Positions 24,391-30,254 of a stretch of 30,254 bases of DNA are shown one piece after another; the stretch's first letter is position 1; each line of letters starts with the position of its first letter. The position numbers and the translations under genes are program-made. The notes beneath the pieces were generated by a model, which was not told the DNA's origin, did no database searches, and saw nothing but the letters and a program-made list of their open reading frames with translations. The DNA lies in NCBI GenBank assembly GCA_966185765.1, contig CBIFVZ010000049.1:1-30254 (forward strand). The letters are read 5' to 3'. Source of the stretch: CBIFVZ01 sp966185765. GTDB taxonomy: Bacteria; Pseudomonadota; Gammaproteobacteria; Enterobacterales; Enterobacteriaceae.

Positions 24391-26133
24391 TTATCCTTTG
24401 GCGTGAAACACGCCATCAAAGCGCAGCAGCGTTATCTGGCGCAGTTGCTCCAGTGCTTCAGCTTGTTCCTGATCATCGGTATTTGCCAGCCGACGCTGAA
24501 GTTCACTCAGAATAGCGTCCCCGCTGCGCCCGCTGGCGCGAATCAGAAAAACGTGGCCGAAGCGCGCTTCGTATTGTGCATTGGCCTCAACCAGTGCCTG
24601 GGTGAGCGCCGCGTCTTTATGGTTGACGCCAGACTGCTCACTGCGCGACAGCGTTGCCTCGTGGGCGTTCCCCTGAGCACGCTCACCAATACGCGGATGC
24701 GCACGCAGTGCCGCAAGCAAGTCAGCCTGCGTCCACGTCTGCATTAACGACCGGGCACGCTCGCGTAGCGTGTGCAGAGACGCCCAGGGGCGTTCTGCCA
24801 CCAGCGCGTCATACCACGCCGGCAACGCCACACAGGGGGCAATCATGGCCGTGGCCGCAGCACGCTCGGCCTGGTTAAAACGCGCCAGGACGTTATCACC
24901 GGCAATCGCCATAACCGACTGACTGAACGCGCGCAGGGCCAGCGCCACATCGTCTTCCTGTACCGACTCATCAGGATGGTGACTAATACCGCCACGACAG
25001 CGCACAAATAACATGCCCACCGGCCAGCGCCTGGCGATGGCAATAGCATCATGCCCGGCGCCGCTTGCAAGGAGCGGCGCCTGCCCCTGTAGTTGCGCCA
25101 CTGACTGGCTGAGTAAGCCGCACAGGTCACCGTCGCAGGGCGTGGCAGAAATCGCGTAAAACGGCTCGCAGGTAAACTGCACGCCACGGCGTTCCCCGAT
25201 CTCACTGGCCTGCGCCAGTAATGACGCCAGTGCGGGTTCCAGCATCTCATCGCGCGGGCTGCGGATATCCAGAGACAGCGTGACCTCGCCCGGGATAACG
25301 TTGACCGCCCCTGGCTCACACGCAAGCGTGCCGACCGTTGTCACCAGCTCAGGCCCCCCCGCACGCTCTACGGCTATCAGCCATTGCGCGGCGGCGGCCA
25401 GCGCATCGCGCCGATGCGTCATCGGCACCGTACCGGCGTGCCCGGCTTCACCGGTAAAGCGACATCGCAAACGCCGTGCGCCGTTGATAGCGCTGACCAC
25501 GCCCAACGCCAGGTTGTCGTGCTCCAGCACCGGTCCCTGTTCAATATGCAGCTCCAGGTAAGCGCTGAAATCCTCTGGCGCACGGGCAGCTGCGGCGATG
25601 CGCGCCGGGTCGAGTCCGGCGTGAACCAGCGCGTTTGCCACGCTTATGCCGTCAGCATCCTCACAGGCAAGCCACGACGCTGGCCAGTCGCCCGTTAGCC
25701 CACGGCTACCAAGCAGGGTGATGCCAAAACGGGTGCCTTCTTCGTCGGCAAAGCCCACCACTTCAATCGCCTGAGCCAGGCGGATATTGTGTTGATGCAG
25801 CCAGGAAACGACCTCAATGGCGGCCACCACGCCGAGCATACCGTCATAACGCCCGGCATTACGCACGGTATCCAGATGTGAACCTAACAGGACGGCCTGT
25901 GCCCCTTCCTGCTCGCCTTCATAGCGTCCACAAATATTGCCGACAGCATCCTGCCAGCTCACCATGCCCGCCTGATCCATCCAGTCGGCCACCAGCCGGT
26001 TGGCACGCAGATGTTCTGAAGACAGATAAACCCGGGTCAGTCCTTCGACCGTTGCGCTGATTTGAGCCAGCGCGTCGCAGCGTTCCATCACACGCCGGGC
26101 AGCCTGTGCGGCTTCGCTCGCGTGCATGATCAT
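24391..26133 (-). CDS. Fused allantoate amidohydrolase (M20) / OHCU decarboxylase
   Basis: A 580-residue two-domain enzyme. Residues 1 to about 413 are an M20 hydantoinase/carbamoylase-type amidohydrolase like AllC/HpxK: metal residues His86 and Asp97 (GSHLDTV, RYDGMLG), Glu131-Glu132 (ADEEGTRF), His196 (ELHIEQGP) and His385 (RGGISHHPDE). Residues from about 418 to 570 are an OHCU decarboxylase (UraD/HpxT) with HPRIG (479-483), SEQSGV (Glu499) and YEARFGHVFLIRASGR. So one polypeptide would decarboxylate OHCU to S-allantoin and deaminate allantoate, two steps separated by allantoinase. The start overlaps the hpxJ stop by one base (TGATG) with AAGGAG 7 bases before. No frameshift or stop interrupts the junction, so this is a true fusion. 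Confidence 0.92.
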   Translation of the reverse strand: MIMHASEAAQAARRVMERCDALAQISATVEGLTRVYLSSEHLRANRLVADWMDQAGMVSWQDAVGNICGRYEGEQEGAQAVLLGSHLDTVRNAGRYDGMLGVVAAIEVVSWLHQHNIRLAQAIEVVGFADEEGTRFGITLLGSRGLTGDWPASWLACEDADGISVANALVHAGLDPARIAAAARAPEDFSAYLELHIEQGPVLEHDNLALGVVSAINGARRLRCRFTGEAGHAGTVPMTHRRDALAAAAQWLIAVERAGGPELVTTVGTLACEPGAVNVIPGEVTLSLDIRSPRDEMLEPALASLLAQASEIGERRGVQFTCEPFYAISATPCDGDLCGLLSQSVAQLQGQAPLLASGAGHDAIAIARRWPVGMLFVRCRGGISHHPDESVQEDDVALALRAFSQSVMAIAGDNVLARFNQAERAAATAMIAPCVALPAWYDALVAERPWASLHTLRERARSLMQTWTQADLLAALRAHPRIGERAQGNAHEATLSRSEQSGVNHKDAALTQALVEANAQYEARFGHVFLIRASGRSGDAILSELQRRLANTDDQEQAEALEQLRQITLLRFDGVFHAKG

Positions 26134-27371
26134 CAGGCGGCTCCTTCGTAACTATCCCAGGCGGCCTGCATGGCAGCCCCCTGCGTGGTGCGAAAACCCA
26201 GCTTGTTCAGCACTGCTTCCAGCGCCGTCAGCGTCTGCAATACGCAATCTTTACGCGCGTTATAACCCATTGTGCCAATCCGCCAGATTTTGCCCTGTAA
26301 GGGGCCAAACGAGGTGCCGATTTCAATATGGAAGTCCTGCAACAACCGGCTGCGCACCTCTTCGCCGTGTACCTGCGAAGGGATGACCACGCCCAGCACG
26401 TTATTCATGCGGTGTGCCTGGTCGCCATACGCCTCAAGCCCCATGCCCTGAATCCCGGCCGCCAGCGCACGCCCGTGCAGGGCATGGCGCGCGATGGTGT
26501 TATCCAGCCCTTCTTCAAGAATGATGCGGGCGCACTCGCGGGCTGCAAACAGCATGCTGGTCGCTTCAGTGTGATGGTTCAGGCGCTCCGGCCCCCAGTA
26601 ATCCATGATCATCCCAAGATCGAAGTAGTTGGAATAAATCATCTCGTCGTCGCCATCGTTATGAGAAGCGGTACGAATGCCCTGCTCCACGCATTTACGC
26701 CGCCGTATCACCGCTTCCATCTGCGCACTCAGGGTCACCGGCGCACTGCCGGACGGACCGCCGAGACATTTTTGTAACCCGGCCGATACGGCATCCAGCC
26801 CCCAGTCGTCACTGAGCAAGGTATTGCCGCCGAGTGAAGCGGTCGCATCGGTGTAAAACAGCACGCCGTGGCGGCGGCAAATATCGCCAAGCTCAGCCAG
26901 CGGTTGCAGCATGGTAGTAGAGGTATCGCCCTGCACCGTCAACAGCAGGCGCGGCTTGACCTGTTTAATCGCATCTTCAATCTGCTGTGCGCTGAAGACC
27001 TCGCCCCAGGGAACCTCAATGGTATGTACCTCAGCACGACAGCGGCGGGCGATTTCACACAGCAAATGGCCAAAGCGGCCAAATACCGGCACCAGCACTC
27101 GATCGCCAGGCCGGATTGCCGACACCAGAATGGCTTCGATCCCGGCGCGCGAGGTACCGTCTACCAGCATGGTCCAGCGGTTGCGGGTGCAGAAAATCTC
27201 ACGCCACAGCGCCATCACGTCGTTCATATAACCCGTCATGACCGGGTCGTACTGCCCGACAAGCTGACTTGCCATCGCACGCAACACGCGTGGATCGGCG
27301 TTAATCGGGCCGGGTCCCATCAGCAGGCGCTGTGGCGGATTAATTTGCGGGTACTGCTGAATATCAAACAT
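26133..27371 (-). CDS. hpxJ: (S)-Ureidoglycine--glyoxylate aminotransferase (PucG/HpxJ family)
   Basis: PLP-dependent fold-type I class V aminotransferase; in Klebsiella and Bacillus relatives it transfers the amino group of ureidoglycine to glyoxylate, giving glycine and oxalurate. 412 residues, starting MFDIQQYPQINPPQRLLMGPGP. PLP lysine is Lys201 in SAGLQKCLGGPSG; Asp175 (FYTDATASLGG) binds the pyridine nitrogen; QGDTSTT (147-153) contacts the phosphate region. It is the first gene after the sigma-54-like promoter and its stop codon overlaps the next start. Serine-pyruvate/alanine-glyoxylate aminotransferases share the fold, but the purine-cluster setting and GYMND/TSRAGIEA motifs favour the ureidoglycine enzyme. 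Confidence 0.9.
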   Translation of the reverse strand: MFDIQQYPQINPPQRLLMGPGPINADPRVLRAMASQLVGQYDPVMTGYMNDVMALWREIFCTRNRWTMLVDGTSRAGIEAILVSAIRPGDRVLVPVFGRFGHLLCEIARRCRAEVHTIEVPWGEVFSAQQIEDAIKQVKPRLLLTVQGDTSTTMLQPLAELGDICRRHGVLFYTDATASLGGNTLLSDDWGLDAVSAGLQKCLGGPSGSAPVTLSAQMEAVIRRRKCVEQGIRTASHNDGDDEMIYSNYFDLGMIMDYWGPERLNHHTEATSMLFAARECARIILEEGLDNTIARHALHGRALAAGIQGMGLEAYGDQAHRMNNVLGVVIPSQVHGEEVRSRLLQDFHIEIGTSFGPLQGKIWRIGTMGYNARKDCVLQTLTALEAVLNKLGFRTTQGAAMQAAWDSYEGAA

Positions 27372-27402
27372 CGCGTTTCCTTGTTCCGGTGATCCACTCT
27401 GC

Positions 27403-27425
27403 GTGAAACAAAAGATTCATTTCAC
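27403..27425 (-). promoter_or_regulatory. Inverted repeat over predicted hpxJ transcription start (candidate operator)
   Basis: GTGAAA-N11-TTTCAC is a perfect 6-bp inverted repeat spanning 23 bp. The sigma-54 element upstream predicts transcription start near 27423, so the repeat covers about +1 to +20, a typical repressor position. The neighbouring RpiR-type regulator is the natural candidate ligand-responsive protein. The half-site TGAAACAAA also occurs on the minus strand at 28439-28447, in front of that regulator gene. Confidence 0.5.
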
Positions 27426-27432
27426 TGTGTTT

Positions 27433-27448
27433 TGCAACGAGTGTGCCA
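27433..27448 (-). promoter_or_regulatory. Sigma-54 (RpoN) -24/-12 promoter of the hpxJ operon
   Basis: Read on the minus strand the sequence is TGGCACACTCGTTGCA, fitting the consensus TGGCAC-N5-TTGCW with the GG and GC dinucleotides at the correct spacing. It lies 62 bp before the hpxJ ATG. Sigma-54 dependence suggests activation by NtrC under nitrogen limitation, which is known for purine catabolism in Klebsiella; no clear NtrC site is recognised nearby. Confidence 0.8.
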
Positions 27449-27548
27449 CATTGCCCAAAAGTCTGCCGCAGCGACCATCACAGCGACTGAACACAGACTT
27501 TGTAAGAAACGAAGACGACTAAGAAAGGAGGGATGAACCAGTGTGGCC

Positions 27549-27580
27549 CGCTGTTGTGGTGCAGACGCACCACAACAGCG
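27549..27580. promoter_or_regulatory. 14-bp perfect inverted repeat after the regulator gene
   Basis: CGCTGTTGTGGTGC / GCACCACAACAGCG with loop AGAC starts two bases beyond the regulator's stop codon. It could end regulator transcription, but no T-run follows on the minus strand. It is also centred about 140 bp upstream of the predicted hpxJ start, the usual distance of an enhancer for a sigma-54 activator. Half-sites GGTGC/GCACC are in the opposite order to the NtrC consensus. Confidence 0.5.
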
Positions 27581-27582
27581 CG

Positions 27583-28422
27583 TCAGCGCGGCTCCAGTTC
27601 ATCAAGCTCGCTATACAACCCGGCAATGTGATGAATGCGCCGACGACCGCTTTCCAGCATGTCGTGCAATAGCGCATTGGAAAGCAAATTCACGAGGCTC
27701 ATGGCGCTGGAATAACTGTCAAAAGCAGAGACGCTGTCCAGCGGCGTGGTGAAATGCCAGTTTCCCAGTCCATTGAGCGCCCCGCTCTGGGGCTCGCTTA
27801 TCAGCAAAACCGGAATACCCCGCTGGCGCAACTGTACCAGCAGGCCGCGCAACAGGCGCGGACGGCGGCGAAAGGCAATGACCACGGCACAGTCCTGAGC
27901 GGTGAAATCCACCAGCTCTTCAGCCAGGGTCTGCCCCGGTTGTGGAAGAAGCGAGACGTTGCCACGTACCTGCAACAGCTGCTGGCGCAGGTGCAGCGCC
28001 ACTGGATAACTATTGCGCAGCCCCACAATGCCAATGCGCTGACTGTGGGCCAGTGTCTGCAGAGCCTCGTTAAAACCCTGCGCGTGCAACTCGTCAACCC
28101 AGCGTGTCAGGTTGGCCATTTCCTGCTTGTAATGACGTGCCAGCAGCGTGTTGCCCTGAACAGCATCACGGCCATCTGCCAGCGGCATACCGCTCTGGCG
28201 CAGGCTGCGTAGTTCATCACGCATTTCACGAAAGCTCGCATAACCCAGGCGTTTAAATAACCGGCTCACCGTGGCTTTTGATGCCCCGCTAAGTCTGGCG
28301 AGATCGGCGCTGTTGTAACCCATCAGGTCGTCATAATGATCGGTAATAAACGCCGCCACCCGCTGCTCCTGGGCAGAAAGCTGAACGTGACATTCACGCA
28401 GGCGTTGATCGAGAGGTTTCAT
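27583..28422 (-). CDS. RpiR/MurR-family transcriptional regulator
   Basis: 279 residues from the ATG at 28422 (AGGA 8 bases upstream); the frame is open further upstream but without similarity. An N-terminal helix-turn-helix domain (about 1-77; NSADLARLSGASKATVSRLFKRLGY, HTH at 37-60) is joined to a C-terminal SIS domain (about 120-255) with GIVGLRNSYPVA and a phosphosugar-type loop replaced by AVVIAFRRRPRL. SIS regulators usually sense phosphosugars; in purine clusters the ligand may be a pathway intermediate. It lies between puuE and hpxJ in the same direction, so it likely controls both. The absent typical SxSG loop is noteworthy: the position expected to read S-x-S/T-G reads FRRRP. Confidence 0.88.
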   Translation of the reverse strand: MKPLDQRLRECHVQLSAQEQRVAAFITDHYDDLMGYNSADLARLSGASKATVSRLFKRLGYASFREMRDELRSLRQSGMPLADGRDAVQGNTLLARHYKQEMANLTRWVDELHAQGFNEALQTLAHSQRIGIVGLRNSYPVALHLRQQLLQVRGNVSLLPQPGQTLAEELVDFTAQDCAVVIAFRRRPRLLRGLLVQLRQRGIPVLLISEPQSGALNGLGNWHFTTPLDSVSAFDSYSSAMSLVNLLSNALLHDMLESGRRRIHHIAGLYSELDELEPR

Positions 28423-28519
28423 GGCGCGTCCTGTAACGTTTGTTTCATCGCAAGGGTGACGCAGCCGTTGCCCGGCGTCAACCCACCTGGCTGTCGCGAT
28501 AAGTCCGCCACCTCGCGTT

Positions 28520-29491
28520 TTAGCGCCCCGCTGCGTCAGGCTCAAACGGATGTGTGGCAATCCAGTGTTCGGCAATGTCCTGGCGCTGGCATATCCACAC
28601 ATCGTCAAAGCGCTGTACGTAATCCAGAAACCGATGCAGCGCGCGAAAACGTCCGGGACGCCCCAGTAAGCGACAGTGCATGCCGACGGACATCATCTTT
28701 GGGCAGGACTCCCCCTCGGCATACAGCACGTCGAAGGTGTCTTTCAGGTAGGTATAGAACTGCTCTGCGGTGTTAAAACCCTGTGCGGTGGCAAAACGCA
28801 TATCATTCGCGTCCAGTGTGTAAGGGATAATCAGATGCGGCTTCACCGAACCATTCTCACACTCCACACGGCTCCAGAACGGCAGGTCGTCGCCGTAATT
28901 ATCGCTGTCATACAAAAAGCCCCCCTCTTCAACCACCAGCCTGCGTGTATTGGGGCTGTCCCGACCGGTGTACCAGCCCTGCGGACGCTTTCCAAATAGC
29001 GATGTCAGCACCTGCAACGCCTGTTGCATATGAAGGCGCTCTGAGGCCACATCGCTGTTCTGATAGTGAATCCAGCGCCAGCCGTGGCTTACCACGTCAT
29101 AATCAGCCTGTTTAATGGCGGTGACAATGTCAGGGTTACGCGCCAGCGCCATCGCGACGCCAAAGACGGTCATTGTTAAGCCACGGCGCTGAAACTCATT
29201 GTGAATGCGCCAGAACCCTGCGCGCGAACCGTATTCATAGAGGGAATCCATCGACATGTGCCTGGCAGGATAACTCGCCGCACCTATGATATCTGAGAGA
29301 AACTGTTCAGAACCCTCGTCACCGTGCAGGACGTGGCTTTCAGCGCCCTCTTCGTAATTAAGCACAAACTGTAGCGCGAGGCGCGCGCCACCGGGCCAGC
29401 GGGCATGGGGAGGTTGCCCGCCATAACCCACCATGTCGCGAGGATAACTGTCATTAAGCAGGGGGATGTCCTTTACTTTGCAAACCGGCAT
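28520..29491 (-). CDS. puuE: Allantoinase PuuE (polysaccharide-deacetylase fold)
   Basis: Hydrolyses allantoin to allantoate without the binuclear metal centre of AllB; relatives were characterised in Pseudomonas fluorescens. 323 residues from the ATG at 29491 (MPVCKVKDIPLLNDSYPRD); an upstream ATG at 29524 has an equally weak ribosome site, so the start is not certain. Conserved stretches: YPRDMVGYGGQPPHARWPGGARLAL near the N-terminus, NYEEGAESHVLHGD (45-58), SMDSLYEYGSR, SHGWRW (135-140), GWYTGRDSPNTRRL, GGFLYDSDNYGDDLP and MHCRLLGRPGR. It is the most upstream gene of the block, 97 bp before the regulator gene and co-oriented. Supplies the step between the two activities of the fused enzyme. 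Confidence 0.93.
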   Translation of the reverse strand: MPVCKVKDIPLLNDSYPRDMVGYGGQPPHARWPGGARLALQFVLNYEEGAESHVLHGDEGSEQFLSDIIGAASYPARHMSMDSLYEYGSRAGFWRIHNEFQRRGLTMTVFGVAMALARNPDIVTAIKQADYDVVSHGWRWIHYQNSDVASERLHMQQALQVLTSLFGKRPQGWYTGRDSPNTRRLVVEEGGFLYDSDNYGDDLPFWSRVECENGSVKPHLIIPYTLDANDMRFATAQGFNTAEQFYTYLKDTFDVLYAEGESCPKMMSVGMHCRLLGRPGRFRALHRFLDYVQRFDDVWICQRQDIAEHWIATHPFEPDAAGR

Positions 29492-30172
29492 GTTGTCGCT
29501 CTCTTTCCTCAGGTGCTGTCGCATCCTGTTATAACACTACGGCGTTACCCGCACATCGGTTGAGAAGCTCAGCAAGAGTCATGCCATTTTGAAAGATAAA
29601 AGCGGTACAGCGCGGTGATGAAGCGAAAAAATGGCCGTCTGGCTATCAGCTCTATTAGCGCAGCGACATACGAAGAGATTACACGGCCATACCAGTTGCG
29701 TTAATTGATGAGGCCCTGAAAATATAGAATGGAAACTCAACTGGTTTTATAAAGTCCGCCGTTATCCACTTCACTCGGCATGGTCGCAACAAGACGTAGG
29801 GTTGCGGTTGTACCACGCCTCGCGATGCCAACAGATGAACACCATATACTGATAATCGACCCCGTGATACAGCGCCCCCTGGGACGTGTTCAACAACGTG
29901 AGACCACGCTCAGTCCGGCTGCGGAAAAATTCAGGGAAAAGCTTTTATAGCTCTACTCTCATGAGAAGCGCAATCCGTGGACTGGTAAGTTCACTCAATG
30001 ATAAAAGCATGTATCAATTGATGAAGGCTGGGTCATCAGGTGATGATTGCGGGAATATATGACGACGATTATGGGGGAAAAGCCTGACAGGCAAAGGGTG
30101 TGAGTAAAAAGAAAAATAGAGGTTGAAATAGCGATATCAACAATATGAAAAAGATTGATGGTGCCCGGGCAT
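29492..30172. other. Gene-poor region between puuE and tRNA-Asp
   Basis: About 680 bp with no recognisable intact gene. It should hold the puuE promoter. On the minus strand, 29771-29944 is a 58-codon open stretch without a start at its head (residues such as RTERGLTLL, YHGVDYQYMVFICWHREAW). A second overlapping frame ends in ATMPSEVDNGGLYKTS with a stop at about 29729. Their overlapping, coding-like composition loosely recalls the small Ash/Icd-type frames of P4-like satellite prophages, which often sit beside tRNA genes; this is a weak impression. No sigma-54 element was found here. Confidence 0.35.
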
Positions 30173-30173
30173 G

Positions 30174-30206
30174 AAAAAGGCCCACGTTGTAAAACAACAT
30201 GGGCCT
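30174..30206 (-). terminator. Terminator of the tRNA-Asp transcript
   Basis: On the minus strand the stem AGGCCCATGTTG/CAACGTGGGCCT (one mismatch, loop TTTTA) is followed by TTTTTCATG. It lies 7 bases beyond the CCA end of the tRNA. Confidence 0.88.
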
Positions 30207-30212
30207 GAATAG

Positions 30213-30254
30213 TGGCGGAACGGACGGGACTCGAACCCGCGACCCCCTGCGTGA
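30213..30254 (-). tRNA. aspV: tRNA-Asp (anticodon GUC), 5' part cut off by window edge
   Basis: The reverse complement runs from within the anticodon loop (TCACGCAGG) through variable region and T-arm (GGTTCGAGTCC) to the acceptor CCGTTCCGCCA with encoded CCA, identical to E. coli tRNA-Asp over the visible part. The symbol aspV is inferred from position: E. coli aspV lies between dnaQ and yafT/yafV. Confidence 0.92.

Noticed and set aside
1..30254. CRISPR array, insertion sequence or toxin-antitoxin system
   Set aside because: No short spaced direct repeats, no transposase frame, and no small paired toxin/antitoxin genes were found; the E. coli yafNO and dinJ-yafQ pairs are absent here.

Overview
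The window is chromosomal DNA from a member of the Enterobacteriaceae other than Escherichia or Salmonella. Most genes match Escherichia coli proteins almost end to end and keep the E. coli order (thrW-proA-proB-phoE-crl-frsA-gpt-pepD-dinB ... dpaA-yafJ-gmhA-fadE-ivy-yafV ... aspV). A complete Na+-translocating NADH:quinone reductase operon sits where E. coli K-12 carries the yafNOP/dinJ-yafQ region, and a uric-acid/allantoin degradation cluster sits between yafV and the tRNA-Asp gene. Genus cannot be fixed from the sequence alone.

Layout. 1-6300: partial tRNA-Thr(CGU), proBA (proline synthesis), the phosphoporin gene phoE with Pho-box-like sites, crl (sigma-S partner), frsA and gpt. 6500-9400: pepD and SOS-regulated dinB (clear LexA box), facing each other across a 180-bp repeat. 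9540-15640: nqrABCDEF-nqrM on the minus strand, ending in a strong terminator; no apbE lies in the operon. 15640-22540: an intergenic region with three adjacent inverted repeats, dpaA, yafJ, gmhA, fadE (FadR-like operator), a second copy of the 180-bp repeat, ivy and yafV. 22565-29491: minus-strand purine ring catabolism block: NCS2 permease, uraH, a fused allantoate amidohydrolase/OHCU decarboxylase, ureidoglycine aminotransferase, an RpiR-type regulator and a PuuE-type allantoinase. 29492-30212: about 700 bp without a recognisable intact gene, then a partial tRNA-Asp.

The purine block encodes uptake and the steps from 5-hydroxyisourate to oxalurate plus glycine. It has no urate oxidase and no oxalurate/oxamate enzymes, so entry and exit steps must be encoded elsewhere. 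A textbook sigma-54 -24/-12 element precedes hpxJ, with an inverted repeat over the predicted transcription start, suggesting nitrogen control plus repression by the neighbouring RpiR protein.

The most unusual feature is the pair of dispersed repeats at 8014-8193 and 20901-21087. Each has a ~140-bp core with three conserved stem-loops, inserted into a transcription terminator so that the whole terminator hairpin is duplicated on both sides. The hairpin differs between the two loci while the core is about 90% the same, and nearly all core differences avoid the stems. This looks like a mobile, structured-RNA-like element that targets terminators.
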